Below, piece by piece: positions 16,492 to 26,278 of a stretch of 64,000 nucleotides of DNA. The position numbers were made by a program, and so were the translations under genes. Below the pieces are notes generated by a model. The model did not search any database, was not told where the DNA came from, and worked only from the letters and a program-made list of their open reading frames with translations. Source of the stretch: CAWAHD01 sp963781785 (GTDB taxonomy: Bacteria > Planctomycetota > Planctomycetia > Isosphaerales > Isosphaeraceae); contig CAWAHD010000001.1 of the NCBI GenBank assembly GCA_963781785.1, positions 1,178,001 to 1,242,000 of the forward strand, in the 5' to 3' direction. Every line of letters starts with the position of its first letter. The first letter of the stretch is position 1.

Positions 16492-17807
16492 GTCCGACCT
16501 CCCCCTTCGCCGGCCACGAAGTCCGCCACCCGGTCCGGGCCGAGACCGGCGGGAGGGACAGACACCTTCTCCGAACGGAGCACCACCACCGCGGCGGCCA
16601 CGCCGAAAACGAACTGCGAGACAATGAACCAGGCCCAGTCAACCCGGTCTTGAAGCACAGGGTTCACAACCCCCATCAGCCCAAACGAGGTCCCGGTCCA
16701 CACCAGGGGCAGGACCAGGCCGCCCCAGACAATCGGGCCCGGCATCGGCGGCAACCGGGGCGTCACCAAGGCGAACAAGACCGCGAAGCAAATGGACAGG
16801 ACGGCGTGCAAGGCGCCGGCCGCGAGGAACCATTCCACCTGGAAGCGCCCCAACTCCGCCCCTTCCAGGTTGCCCGGACCGGGCAGAACCATCCCCGCCA
16901 GCACGTTGACGGGATACCAGAAGCCGCGGCCGCTGGCCGCCGCCCAGAGCACGGCCGGCAGGGCCATGGCTGCACCGCCCAACAGGCCGCCCGCCACACC
17001 GGCGAGGACCGGATGCAGGCGTTTGGCCCCCAGGACCACGGCCGGCATCGTGATCCCGTAGACGAGCTGCGAAAGCAGGAACCACGGCCAACTGACTTCT
17101 CCCGGTAGCTTCGGGTTGACGACCCGCATCGCCACGTAGCTCGCCCCTGTCCACACGATCGGCATGAGCAGCCCGCCCCAGGCGATCGGCCGCGGGACCT
17201 CCGGCAGCGTCGGCAGCAGCACGCCGTAGATCAGGCCGACGACCACCGACATCGTGACGTGAATGACGAGCGCCGTCAGCAGCAGCGAGGCGTGGAACTG
17301 CTCCAGCTCGGGGACGCTCATCCGACCCACGCCGGGCAGGACCATACCGGCCAGGAGGTTGATCGGGTACCACGGGCCGTGGCCACTGAGCAGCCCCCAG
17401 AGGAGGGCGGGCACCGGCATCACCGCGCCGCCAACGAGGCCGCCGTTGAGGCCGGCGGAGACGGGATGAACGTCCTGTGGCAAGCGGAGGCGGTAGCCGG
17501 GCATGCCCGGTCGCAAATGCTCCACGCCGCCGGGCCTGGCCTGCACCGGCTGGGGGCCAGCCGCCTCCGTCAGGAACTCATGGACGTGTCCGCGGCCTGG
17601 CAGTAACTGGACGATCCAGATGCATAAGCCCGCAACGACGACCGCGGCGCCGACCGCGATAAAGCCGATGCCGAGAGCCACGCCGGCGGCCAGCGCCGCG
17701 AGTCCCAGGGCCACCACCAGGGGCGCTGCCGTCGGCCGGGGCACCTCGAGGGAATCCGGCGCGGCCGGGGCCTCGGGTTGCGGCGATCGCTGCGCGTCGC
17801 TTGCCAT
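16488..17807 (-). CDS. Internally duplicated polytopic membrane protein of the oxidase operon
   Basis: The 439-residue product starts MASDAQRSPQPEAPAAPDSL. Two N-terminal helices end in PGRGHVHEFL, resembling a subunit IV-type segment. Then come two homologous modules of about 140 residues: GGAVMPVPALLWGLLSGHGP, YPINLLAGMVLPG and PRPIAWGGLLMPIVWTGASY in the first; GGAAMALPAVLWAAASGRGF, YPVNVLAGMVLPG and PGPIVWGGLVLPLVWTGTSF in the second. It lies between coxC and the di-haem cytochrome c and overlaps the latter by 4 bp. It is probably a structural or assembly subunit; I know no characterised member. The ATG at 17807 is the first with sensible sequence. Confidence 0.7.
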   Translation of the reverse strand: MASDAQRSPQPEAPAAPDSLEVPRPTAAPLVVALGLAALAAGVALGIGFIAVGAAVVVAGLCIWIVQLLPGRGHVHEFLTEAAGPQPVQARPGGVEHLRPGMPGYRLRLPQDVHPVSAGLNGGLVGGAVMPVPALLWGLLSGHGPWYPINLLAGMVLPGVGRMSVPELEQFHASLLLTALVIHVTMSVVVGLIYGVLLPTLPEVPRPIAWGGLLMPIVWTGASYVAMRVVNPKLPGEVSWPWFLLSQLVYGITMPAVVLGAKRLHPVLAGVAGGLLGGAAMALPAVLWAAASGRGFWYPVNVLAGMVLPGPGNLEGAELGRFQVEWFLAAGALHAVLSICFAVLFALVTPRLPPMPGPIVWGGLVLPLVWTGTSFGLMGVVNPVLQDRVDWAWFIVSQFVFGVAAAVVVLRSEKVSVPPAGLGPDRVADFVAGEGGGRT

Positions 17808-17842
17808 GCGTCTCTCCCCGGACCCGGCTTGCAAACCCGGGC

Positions 17843-18478
17843 TTACCGTCCCACCAGGTAGACCACCGTGAACACGACCACCCAGACGCCGTCCACAAAG
17901 TGCCAGTACCAGGAGACCAGCCCGACCCCGGCCCGGTTGGCGCTCGTCACCTGGTGGGCGAGCGCCAAGGCGAGCACGATCAGCATCACGGTCACCCCGG
18001 CGGTGACGTGCAACGCGTGGAGGCCGACCAGGGTGTAGTAGGTCGTCCCGAACAGATTGCGGCCGATGGTCAATTGGTGGCGATCGATCAGATCCCGCCA
18101 CTCGAAGGCAGTTCCTCCGAGGAACGCCGCGCCGAGCAAGAGCGTCGCCAGCCACCACCTGAGGAAACCCACCTGGTTGCCTCGATGCAGCCTCCGCTCC
18201 GCGACATGGACGGTGGCGCTGCTGGCGAGGAGGCACGCCGTGGTACACGCGACCAGGCCCAGCGACAGGGCCTCCGTCGGCGTCGGGCCGACCACGTCCC
18301 TGCCCAGGTAGAAGAGGTAGGTGACAATCAGCGTGCCGAAGAGGGCCACCTCTGAGACCAGGAAGCTTAGCATGCCCCACTGGCCCGGGCTCAGCGTAAT
18401 CTCGGGTCGGATCGCGGGCGGGACAGGGAACGACTGCCCCGCGGGCGGCCCAGCCATTGGAGTCGTTGCGAGGCTCAC
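17843..18478 (-). CDS. coxC: Cytochrome c oxidase subunit III
   Basis: The 211-residue product has the subunit III pattern: WGMLSFLVSEVALFGTLIVT in helix 1, then HALHVTAGVTVMLIVLALAL, and SWYWHFVDGVWVVVFTVVYL in the last helix. The HxxxGH-like HALHVTAG and WHFVDxVW motifs are diagnostic. It lies 47 bp after coxA in the operon. It stabilises the catalytic core and lipid environment of the oxidase. Confidence 0.93.
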   Translation of the reverse strand: MSLATTPMAGPPAGQSFPVPPAIRPEITLSPGQWGMLSFLVSEVALFGTLIVTYLFYLGRDVVGPTPTEALSLGLVACTTACLLASSATVHVAERRLHRGNQVGFLRWWLATLLLGAAFLGGTAFEWRDLIDRHQLTIGRNLFGTTYYTLVGLHALHVTAGVTVMLIVLALALAHQVTSANRAGVGLVSWYWHFVDGVWVVVFTVVYLVGR

Positions 18479-18524
18479 GTCGTTGCTCCGCCTTGTGACT
18501 TTACGCTAGAAAGTTGCCATCGCA

Positions 18525-20180
18525 TTATTGGTATAGCCAGTCCGGGTCATCCGGGTGTTTGAGGTCCCACAACGGCCGGCGGCTGTGTACGGTCGGGATC
18601 ACGGCAAAGTTATACGCGGGCGGGGGCGAGGGGGTGGACCACTCCAGCGTCCAGGCGTCCCAGGGGTCGGCGCCCGCCGGCCGGCCGTTGCGCAACGAGG
18701 CGAACACGTTCCACACGAAAAGGACGAAGCTCGGCACCTGGATGATCGCGCCGAGCGTGGTCAGTTGGTTCAACAGCGCCCACCCTCGATCGGCGTCGTA
18801 GGTGTAGATCCGCCGCGGCATGCCGAGCACCCCGGTGATATGCATGGTGCCGAACGTGAGCAGGAAGCCGACGTAGAGCAGCCAGAACTGCCAGCGGGCC
18901 AGCCGCTCGGACAGCATCCGGCCGGTCATCTTCGGGAACCAGTAGTGGATGCCGGCGAAGAAGCCGAACAGCGTGCCGCCTATGAGGACAAAATGGAAGT
19001 GGCCGATCAAGAAGTAGGTGTCTTGCAGTTGAAAGTCGAACGGGGCCGCGCCGAGCATGATGCCCGTGAGGCCGCCGATCAGGAACATCGACAGGAAGCC
19101 AGCGCAGAAGAGCATCGGCGAGGCAAACGAGATCCGTCCGCCGTACATTGTGGCCAGCCAGTTGAAGAACTTGATGCCCGTGGGGATGGAGATCATGAAG
19201 GTGGAGACGATGAAAAAGAGGTCCGCGGTCCGGCTCATGCCGACGGTAAACATATGATGGGCCCACACGCCGAGGCTGATGAAGGCGATGGCCGCGGTGG
19301 CAGCCGCCATGAACTCGTAGCCGAACAGCACTTTGCGGGAGAAGACCGGGATGATCTCGGTGACCATCCCGAAGACCGGCAGGATCAAGATATAGACCTC
19401 CGGGTGTCCAAAGAACCAGAAGATGTGCTGCCACAAGACCGCCGAGCCGCCGTTTTGCACGTCGAAGAAGTGCGCCCCCAGTTGGCGGTCCAGAAGGACC
19501 ATCGCCAGTCCGGCCGTCAGCGGCGGGATGGCGAAGATGATGAGCACTGAGGTCCAGAGCATCGTCCAGACAAAGAAAGGGACCTTCCACAGGGCCATGC
19601 CCGGGGCGCGCAGCGTGAGGATCGTGGCGATGAAGTTGACGGCGGCGGCGAGGCTGCCCACGCCGCTGACAATCAAGCCCAGGGCCCAGAGGTCGGTGGC
19701 AGCGGAGCGGGCGAAGGTCCGCTCGGTCAGCGGGGCGTAAGCGAACCAGCCGATGGCCGGGGCGCCGCCCGTCGCGAAGCTGAAGTAGACGAGCAGGCCG
19801 CCGAACAGGGTCACCCAGAAGCCCAACGCGTTGAGCCGCGGGAAGGCCATGTCCCGGGCCCCGATCATGAGCGGCACCAGGTAATTGCCCATGCCGACCA
19901 AGATCGGAATGCCCATGAAGAAGACCATGGTCGTGCCGTGCATCGTGAACATCTGGTTGAAGGTGTCCGGCCCGATGAAGTCGTAGCGCGGCCACATCAA
20001 CTGCCAGCGCACCAGCAGGGCCTCGACGCCGCCGACCACCAGGAAGACCACGGCCATGACGACATACATGATGCCGATCTTCTTGTGATCGAGCGTGGTC
20101 ACCCATTCGTGGAGCACCTCCGTCCAGGGGGGCGCCACGGGTCGGGTGATCGTCGCTCGAGTAACTTCGGCGATGGCCAT
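18525..20180 (-). CDS. coxA: Cytochrome c oxidase subunit I (A1-type haem-copper oxidase)
   Basis: The 551-residue product has the low-spin haem ligand in MFTMHGTTMVFFMGIPI, the D-channel segment ARDMAFPRLNALGFWV and WFFGHPEVYILILPVFG. That last motif holds the Cu(B) His, the cross-linked Tyr and the gate Glu of A1 oxidases. Next come WAHHMFTVGM with the other two Cu(B) His, and GHFHFVLIGGTLFGFF with haem ligands. It reduces oxygen to water and pumps protons in the inner membrane. It lies directly after coxB in the minus-strand operon. Confidence 0.97.
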   Translation of the reverse strand: MAIAEVTRATITRPVAPPWTEVLHEWVTTLDHKKIGIMYVVMAVVFLVVGGVEALLVRWQLMWPRYDFIGPDTFNQMFTMHGTTMVFFMGIPILVGMGNYLVPLMIGARDMAFPRLNALGFWVTLFGGLLVYFSFATGGAPAIGWFAYAPLTERTFARSAATDLWALGLIVSGVGSLAAAVNFIATILTLRAPGMALWKVPFFVWTMLWTSVLIIFAIPPLTAGLAMVLLDRQLGAHFFDVQNGGSAVLWQHIFWFFGHPEVYILILPVFGMVTEIIPVFSRKVLFGYEFMAAATAAIAFISLGVWAHHMFTVGMSRTADLFFIVSTFMISIPTGIKFFNWLATMYGGRISFASPMLFCAGFLSMFLIGGLTGIMLGAAPFDFQLQDTYFLIGHFHFVLIGGTLFGFFAGIHYWFPKMTGRMLSERLARWQFWLLYVGFLLTFGTMHITGVLGMPRRIYTYDADRGWALLNQLTTLGAIIQVPSFVLFVWNVFASLRNGRPAGADPWDAWTLEWSTPSPPPAYNFAVIPTVHSRRPLWDLKHPDDPDWLYQ

Positions 20181-20199
20181 CTTCAGACCTCATCAGCGA

Positions 20200-21231
20200 T
20201 CAGCGCAGCGAGAGCAGGTAGCGGACGATTTCGTCGCGCTCACGATCCCCCAGACCGAATGCCGGCATCAGGCAGCCCGGCTTGACTTGTTGCGGGTCGG
20301 CAATCCAGCGGCGGAGGTTCTCGAAGGAGTTCTCGACCATGCCGGATGCTAGCGTCTTGCGGCTCATCAAGTGCGTCAGCTCAGGCGCATACCCGCCCCG
20401 CGCGGGAGTGCCGCGCACTCGATGACAGTTCACGCACGACTGGCCCAGGAAGGCGGCCCGCCCGGCCCGCACGTCGGAGCTCTCCACGGCCGGCTTGCGC
20501 TCGTTGGCCAGCCAGGCCACGAAGTCGCTCGGCGAATCGACGACGACCCGGAGGAGCATGTTCGCGTGCTGGGTGCCGCAATACTCGGCGCACTGCCCGA
20601 GGTACAGGCCGGCCTTGTCGGTCTGGAACCACATGCTGTTGGTGCGACCCGGGATCAGGTCGGTCTTGCCGCCCAACCGAGGTACCCCGAAGCTGTGGCA
20701 GACGTCCGCGGATTTCAGGATCAGGTAAACAGGCCGCGGTACACCCTTCTCGCTGGCAGGAATATGCAGCTCGTTGGCCGTCGTGAATCCCAGTTCCTGG
20801 CCGTTGTAACGGTCATAGGTGTATTCCCACCACCACTGGCGGCCGACCACCGTGACGAAAAGCGTATTGTCTCCCTCGCGAGGCTGCGGCGGCGGAACGT
20901 TCACCTCGAAGAGGGTGCGGGCCGAGACGAGCACCAGGACAAAGACCACCAGCGCCGGCGCCGCCGTCCAGGCGATCTCGATCGGCTTGCTCCCGTAGAA
21001 CTGGGGCGGCTCGATCTCGCGTGCGGCACTCTCCCCCGCTTGATCCGGGGCGAGGGACGTGCCGGCCGCCGCACGGCGCCGGAAGCGAATGATGGAATAA
21101 ACGAGGATTCCTTCGACCGCAATGAAGATGAAACCGGTGATGGCCAGGACCAGGACCGACAGGCTGCGGATCGACTCGGCCGGCGGGGAGGCCGGGTCGA
21201 AGATCGACGTGCTATGGTGCGAGAAGTTCAT
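20200..21231 (-). CDS. coxB: Cytochrome c oxidase subunit II with C-terminal haem c (caa3 type)
   Basis: The 343-residue product has two N-terminal helices (LVLAITGFIFIAVEGILVYS), the aromatic relay VVGRQWWWEYTYD and the binuclear Cu(A) site CAEYCGTQHANML, with all ligands present. From about residue 255 it has a cytochrome c domain with CVNCHR and a distal Met in GCLMPAFGLGDRE. It accepts electrons at the fused haem c and passes them through Cu(A) to subunit I. It is the first gene of the operon, so the promoter should lie at about 21232-21320. Confidence 0.95.
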   Translation of the reverse strand: MNFSHHSTSIFDPASPPAESIRSLSVLVLAITGFIFIAVEGILVYSIIRFRRRAAAGTSLAPDQAGESAAREIEPPQFYGSKPIEIAWTAAPALVVFVLVLVSARTLFEVNVPPPQPREGDNTLFVTVVGRQWWWEYTYDRYNGQELGFTTANELHIPASEKGVPRPVYLILKSADVCHSFGVPRLGGKTDLIPGRTNSMWFQTDKAGLYLGQCAEYCGTQHANMLLRVVVDSPSDFVAWLANERKPAVESSDVRAGRAAFLGQSCVNCHRVRGTPARGGYAPELTHLMSRKTLASGMVENSFENLRRWIADPQQVKPGCLMPAFGLGDRERDEIVRYLLSLR

Positions 21232-22054
21232 CGCGGTCGCTCCTTTCTTTCCCAGCCAGATCGCGAGCGGGGGTTATTCTATCCATGCGGAATGCCGTCG
21301 AGCAACCAAAGAGGCAGCAGCGCCGGTAAGTAAATCAACGACGCCCGCGGCACCCCGCGCGCCGCGCAGTGGACCGCCTCAGGGAAAAGCCGATCACGGG
21401 AGGGAGGGCCCCGGGGATGGCTCCGACCAGCGGATTGAGCGGCGTACGGCACTTGCGCGGCGTGTAAATGAACACCTAAGTCAGGAGCGTCAGGGCGGCG
21501 ACCGCGGCGGCCAGCGCGGACGCGAGCGTCGCGGCAAGGTCGACGACCCCGCCCGCGGCCGATACAAGCTCAGCGGGCATTTTGCGTGGCGAATTCCCAA
21601 AAATATGAGTACAATCGGTCTGGGTCGGGAATGGCAACGACAACAAAAGAGAAGTCGCTGGGATTTCGTCCATAGTCTGGATGTTGACATGGCTTCGCAG
21701 TTGGCTCAACCTTTCGTTTTTCGGCGATTCCATGGAGATCACAGAAAAGTCGCGTCGATCGGCCGGCTTAGTTCTCGCGGGAATCGCATTCCTGGTACCC
21801 GCGGGGTTCGACCCATGCGGACCAACCGGACTTCGCGGGCGGCGAGCCGCTCGATGTCCCGGAAGCCGTGGAACTTCGGAGCCGGATGAAGCGTCAAAAA
21901 GGACAGAGGACCTGACCTGTTCAAGGACTCGCGTGACGGGATTCGGGTGGGAAGTCGCGTACCACGCCGGTCGGCGGGGAACCGACATGAACGTCGCCAA
22001 TCAACGGGTGGCCTTGGGACCGAATATCTACCCTCCAGACATTCGAGAAAGAAC
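21232..22054. other. Non-coding region between divergent transcription units
   Basis: About 820 bp. It should hold the promoter of the oxidase operon (minus strand) and that of the 22055 gene. No frame with protein-like composition is convincing. A minus-strand frame near 21481-21585 encodes an alanine-rich hydrophobic stretch (MPAELVSAAGGVVDLAATLA) with no other support. Confidence 0.35.
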
Positions 22055-23449
22055 GTGGTGACAGGAGCGACCGATCAAGGGGGACGAAGAGAGGCGGCAC
22101 CACGAGCCGATGCGCCTCGAGCGTCGACGGCGTGGTCGATACCGGAGATCCGGGTCATCAAGGACGATCAGGGACGCTTGCGGATCGACCAAGCCGACCC
22201 CGCCACCTACGGCGCGTACACAGCCCGTCAATTCCTGGCTACCGCCGAAGCCGACCCGAGGTACAGGGACGGAATGACCAAACGTCCCTCGGCGCCCTCG
22301 ATCAAGATCACCTATGTGAACGACGCCGGCGAGCCTCAGGAGGTCGGCGTCCGAGAGATCTTCTGCCGGATGGACGGGGATGCGCTCGTCCTGACCCATT
22401 TCGAGAATGCAGATGGTGAGAAGGTAAAGGACCTGCCCATCAAGGTCGCCCTGCTCGGCGAGAAGGACACCGACGTGGACGACGCGGATCGACTCCATGA
22501 GCTTGCCCTGGCCGAGCTCGGTGACGCGCCGTCACCCCCCACCGAGATTGAACCGGAGCATGAGGCGGCCCCGCCGGCGCCGTCTCGGGGGCGGCGGCTC
22601 CCGTCCGGGCCACTTCGGCAATATGACCAGGCGGCTGATCCGACTCCGGCTCCGGCAGCGGGCACGCTCATGACCCCACCGGCCCCTGAGCCGGCGCCGC
22701 GCGGCCCAGCAGTTATGCCGCCTGCCACAAAGGCGACGGGAGCGACCACCGGCCCCCCGGCCGGTTTGACGGTGCGGGCGCTCGACGACAGTGAGGCGGC
22801 CTCATTACGTGCGCTGATCGAAGCCAAGGCGGGAGAGACGCGGTGGGCCAGCGGGATCCTCATGCAGGCAGCGGCACGCCACGCGAGCGATCGAAGGCTT
22901 CAGAACGAGCACCTCGCGAACCTCCTGCGGGTCTCTCTCGATCCGTCGCGGGCCGAGTCCCGGACGCCGCTCGCCGCCGCATTGCGCGGCGTCCTCGAGG
23001 AGGTGCACGCATACAAAGCAGGCGTGCTGGACGGCGATCCCCTCAGAGCCGAGAAGCTCGCACTCCAGCCCTTCGCGCGTACGGCGCTCGACCCGACGCC
23101 GGCGGACGACGGCCAGGCGAAGACTGTTTCCGGCACTGCTCAGAGAACTCCGGCTCAGGTTCTGGCGAAGCTTGAGGATCCGAAGCTCGCCCGGGCCACC
23201 CGCGTGAAGCTACTCCTCGAGGTCGTCCCCGAGCTGATCGAGACCTGGCGACCGGACAAGGAGAGCGGCCGCAGCGAGGCGGGCAACGAAACCAGCCCCG
23301 CGATCGTGCGCAGGATGTTCGCGGTGGCGAACGAGCAGCGTCAGCAGCGGAAGTACATCGACGACGGCTCATCCTTCAAGAAGGCGGGTGAGAGGTACGC
23401 AGGACTCGAAAGTAAGTTGCCGAAGGCCTCGGCTACCGACGACTCCTAG
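22055..23449 (+). CDS. Hypothetical protein, proline-rich linker between two helical parts
   Basis: About 464 residues if started at GTG 22055; the frame is open from 21947 and the start is uncertain. The N-terminal part (WSIPEIRVIKDDQGRLRIDQ, then GVREIFCRMDGDALVLTHFE) looks like a small beta domain. Residues about 150-240 are a Pro/Ala-rich linker. The C-terminal half is helical (LRALIEAKAGETRWASGILM, then PAQVLAKLEDPKLARATRVK). I do not recognise the family. There is no signal peptide or membrane helix, and it stands alone between the oxidase operon and a convergent dehydrogenase gene. Confidence 0.5.
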   Translation: MVTGATDQGGRREAAPRADAPRASTAWSIPEIRVIKDDQGRLRIDQADPATYGAYTARQFLATAEADPRYRDGMTKRPSAPSIKITYVNDAGEPQEVGVREIFCRMDGDALVLTHFENADGEKVKDLPIKVALLGEKDTDVDDADRLHELALAELGDAPSPPTEIEPEHEAAPPAPSRGRRLPSGPLRQYDQAADPTPAPAAGTLMTPPAPEPAPRGPAVMPPATKATGATTGPPAGLTVRALDDSEAASLRALIEAKAGETRWASGILMQAAARHASDRRLQNEHLANLLRVSLDPSRAESRTPLAAALRGVLEEVHAYKAGVLDGDPLRAEKLALQPFARTALDPTPADDGQAKTVSGTAQRTPAQVLAKLEDPKLARATRVKLLLEVVPELIETWRPDKESGRSEAGNETSPAIVRRMFAVANEQRQQRKYIDDGSSFKKAGERYAGLESKLPKASATDDS

Positions 23450-23519
23450 GACGCTTCGCCCAAAATCGGCGCCTCTCATTGCAATCCCAGGATGATTCGC
23501 CAGGGGCGACCGGCGGTGC

Positions 23520-24917
23520 TCAGTACTCCCGCGTCTTGGTGACGCCCGGGTTGGGAACGGGGTACCTCCCGTCCTTGCCGGCCGTCAGGGGCGCCGGCGA
23601 CTCAGTAGTCAGCTTATCGACGCCCGGGGCGAACTCATGTTTGCAGTTGAGCATGTCGTCAAAAGTGATCTCGTGGCCGGTGTGGGCGGCCATGCGGCCC
23701 ATCGAGGTCACGAGGCTCGCTTCGACGCCCCGCTTCACCTCGTTGTACGGCTTGTTCTTCCGAATGGCGTCGATCAGTTCTGTCCATTCGTTGAGGTAAG
23801 GGTCCTGTTCCTCCGGCTTGATCTTGGACTCCCAGACCAGGTCCGGGCGCTTCAGGCTATGCGTCTTGTAGATGCTGGAGGGCTGCCCGATGTCACCCGC
23901 TTTGGAGACGATCGCCGAGCCCTTGCTGCCGTGCAGGAAGCTCGCGTAGAGACCTTTACAGCCCTCCATGCAGCGGCCGTCGAAGAAGAGCTTGGTCCCA
24001 TCGGGGTAGGTGTATTCCACCGAGTACGTGTCGAGGTTCTGGTCGATGTACTCTATCCCTTCGGGGCTCTTACGGAAATGGCGACCGCCCAGCGCCTGGG
24101 CCTTCACGGGCCAGGCGTTCTTCATCCAGCAGAGGTGGTCGATGACGTGAATGTAGAAATCGCTGTAGTTCCCGCCGCTGGCCCAGAGGAAGCTGTGGAA
24201 CCGTTGGATCTGGTACAGCAGTTCCTTGGTTCCCTGGGGTGTGGGCAACGACTCAAAGTAGCCGATCGGACCGTGCATGCGGTAGCCGCGCTGGAGGACG
24301 ATCTCCCCGATCGCGCCGTCGTGCACACGCTTGGCGAGTTCCTGCATCGCCCGGCTGTGCCGGGACATCAGCCCGACGCCCACCTTGAGGTTCTTTTTCG
24401 TTGCGGCCTCACCCAGCGCGAACATGCGCTTCGACGTGGGGCCATCAACCGTCACCGGCTTCTCCATGAAGACGTTCAGGCCCTTCTCGATCGCGTAGGT
24501 GAAGTGCACCCAGCGGAAGGCCGGCGGGGTGGCGAAAATGGCCACGTCGCCCGGCTTCAAGCAGTCCATCGCGTTCTTGTAGGCGTCGAACCCAACGAAC
24601 TGCCGCTCGATCGGCACGTCGAGCTTGCAGCTCAGCTCCTTGTCCTCGTGGAGGTTTTTGTAGCTCTTCCAGAGCTTGTCTTCGAAGAGGTCGGCCAGAG
24701 CGACGAGCTTGATGGGCCCGCTCTTGGTCGACAGCGCGTTGGCGGCCGCTCCCGTACCACGCCCCCCGCAGCCGACGAGTGCCACCTGGATTAGATCGGT
24801 TCCCGCCGCGTGGACCGAAGGTATGGCCACGCTGGCAAGGGCGGATGCAGCGGCCAGGCGGCCGGTGTTCTGCAACAATTCACGGCGTGAGGAAACTGGA
24901 CGGTTCGCGTCCCTCAT
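23520..24917 (-). CDS. Gfo/Idh/MocA-family oxidoreductase, Tat-exported
   Basis: The 465-residue product has a twin-arginine signal (SSRRELLQNTGRLAAASALA), the Rossmann dinucleotide loop VALVGCGGRGTGAAANALST and the family's EKP motif in NVFMEKPVTVDG. The C-terminal part is the usual beta-sheet substrate domain (SVEYTYPDGTKLFFDGRCME). Family members are NAD(P)-dependent sugar or inositol dehydrogenases; planctomycetes carry many exported paralogues of unknown substrate. The ATG at 24917 is chosen because it directly precedes the Tat signal. Confidence 0.88.
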   Translation of the reverse strand: MRDANRPVSSRRELLQNTGRLAAASALASVAIPSVHAAGTDLIQVALVGCGGRGTGAAANALSTKSGPIKLVALADLFEDKLWKSYKNLHEDKELSCKLDVPIERQFVGFDAYKNAMDCLKPGDVAIFATPPAFRWVHFTYAIEKGLNVFMEKPVTVDGPTSKRMFALGEAATKKNLKVGVGLMSRHSRAMQELAKRVHDGAIGEIVLQRGYRMHGPIGYFESLPTPQGTKELLYQIQRFHSFLWASGGNYSDFYIHVIDHLCWMKNAWPVKAQALGGRHFRKSPEGIEYIDQNLDTYSVEYTYPDGTKLFFDGRCMEGCKGLYASFLHGSKGSAIVSKAGDIGQPSSIYKTHSLKRPDLVWESKIKPEEQDPYLNEWTELIDAIRKNKPYNEVKRGVEASLVTSMGRMAAHTGHEITFDDMLNCKHEFAPGVDKLTTESPAPLTAGKDGRYPVPNPGVTKTREY

Positions 24918-25136
24918 GGTCGGGCTCCGAATCTGGAGGGTCCGTGCCCTGCGGTCGGGTCCGCGGGACCCCAAGGTGGTAGGCGGCGAAACCAGGCAGG
25001 ATCGCCAGACGCGACGATCTCGGGTTCCTGAAACGTATGGCCGCGCGTGCCCCTCTGTCAATGATGGCATCCCCAAATCCACTCCGGGGGCACCCTCATT
25101 CTGAACGATTGACCACGTCGTTGAGACAGAATGATA

Positions 25137-25670
25137 TCATTTCGGTTTTTTGCGCTTCGTCGACGTGCGGGCTTCAGGAACTGTCTCTATCTTGCTCGGC
25201 TTCGCTCTTCCTGCCCCCGCCGCCGCACGGGCTGATTCCACATATTCGATGTACTTGCGTGCCGGCACCTGGCGGATTGCCTCGCCGATCACATCAAGCG
25301 CCAGGTCGTCGAGTTTCTTGAACCGCACGCACGACTTGCCCATGTTCAGCTTTTTTCCAGCCTTTGCCCACGCGTGTTCAAACGAGGACCGGAGCGCCTC
25401 ATGGCCGTAGATGCACATGAGGTACAACGACATGTACCCCTTCTGAGACGCAAGGGCCGCGAACGGCAACGGCTGTTTCGGGTCACAGTGATACCCCGCC
25501 GGATACACTCGGTGCGGGACGTAGTATCCGATCATCCCGTACTGAATCCCCTCGTCATACCCCTCGTCCAGGTTGTCCAGAATCACCTTCCGCACCGCGT
25601 CGATCGCCCTCCGCCGATCCTCCGGCAACGTCGCCAGGTACGCCTCCACTGTCGTCGCTGCACTTTTCAT
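25137..25670 (-). CDS. DUF1801 (YdhG-like) protein
   Basis: 177 residues: VEAYLATLPEDRRRAIDAVR, then DEGIQYGMIGYYVPHRVYPA and QKGYMSLYLMCIYGHEALRS, then LNMGKSCVRFKKLDDLALDV. These are the hallmarks of DUF1801, a small alpha/beta family of unknown biochemical activity. The C-terminus is a basic tail (ARTSTKRKKPK). Monocistronic, oriented with the dehydrogenase. Confidence 0.85.
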   Translation of the reverse strand: MKSAATTVEAYLATLPEDRRRAIDAVRKVILDNLDEGYDEGIQYGMIGYYVPHRVYPAGYHCDPKQPLPFAALASQKGYMSLYLMCIYGHEALRSSFEHAWAKAGKKLNMGKSCVRFKKLDDLALDVIGEAIRQVPARKYIEYVESARAAAGAGRAKPSKIETVPEARTSTKRKKPK

Positions 25671-25954
25671 CGAGCTACTCCGCTTTGTACATGGGTAGTC
25701 GGGACAACGCCTTGTTCCTTTTTGAAGCCTGAAGAGGCCATGCGCCGGCTCTGGGTCGCGAGATCCGCTCGTCGCTCTGTGGGCAACTCAGGGCATTGAC
25801 CATCGTACCACGTGCGGACGGTCCGGATAAATCCAGCGTCACTATGTAGACTTGCGACCGGATACACCACGCGTGCGGTGCCATCGAGTGGCTGCGTTCT
25901 GCGCTTCGGTCCGACGACATCTCGGTCGACTTCGGTACACACCGAGTGACGGAA

Positions 25955-26227
25955 TTACTCCTTGACGCGCTTGTGAATATTGACGAAGTTCTCCGAACCG
26001 GGCGCGCTCTTGAACTCCGTCGGCCGCTTCTTCCCTTGGGAATCGAAACAGACTTTCAGCGTGTCCCCGTCGATCTCGTAAATGCCCAGCATGACCGTCC
26101 CCTTGTTCAGGCCCTCGGTCATTGTCACATCCTTCTCAAGGTCCGCCTTGTCATCCGCCGCGGTGCCGCACCCGCCGGACGCGACGAAACCGACGGCGCA
26201 GCACAGTGCTGCAAAAGAAATTCGCAT
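25955..26227 (-). CDS. TIGR03067-like exported protein lacking its central part
   Basis: The 90-residue product has a signal ending in a lipobox-like FVASGGC, then the C-terminal block of TIGR03067 proteins: MLGIYEIDGDTLKVCFDSQG, then KKRPTEFKSAPGS. Typical members are 130-160 residues and have an LQGTW motif with several strands between. Here DDKADLEKDVTMTEGLNKGT joins the signal directly to the end. It may be a decayed or internally deleted copy. The family's function is unknown but it is widespread in planctomycetes. Confidence 0.65.
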   Translation of the reverse strand: MRISFAALCCAVGFVASGGCGTAADDKADLEKDVTMTEGLNKGTVMLGIYEIDGDTLKVCFDSQGKKRPTEFKSAPGSENFVNIHKRVKE

Positions 26228-26278
26228 AACCTGTTCTCCTCGACATGCAGAGGACAGCGATACTGCCTCCGAACTCGC

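Noticed and set aside
18555..19550. 331-codon plus-strand frame opposite coxA
   Set aside because: It is the antisense shadow of coxA, rich in Asp/Gln/His as expected from reverse translation.
21800..21860. tRNA-like T-arm (gggttcgaccc)
   Set aside because: No acceptor or anticodon stem can be formed around it; chance match.
21481..22000. Minus-strand frame ending in an Ala-rich hydrophobic stretch
   Set aside because: Only the last 34 codons look membrane-like; no start context or homology.
25667..25942. Short minus-strand frames between DUF1801 and the TIGR03067-like gene
   Set aside because: Two overlapping frames of similar length with no recognisable motif; not supported.
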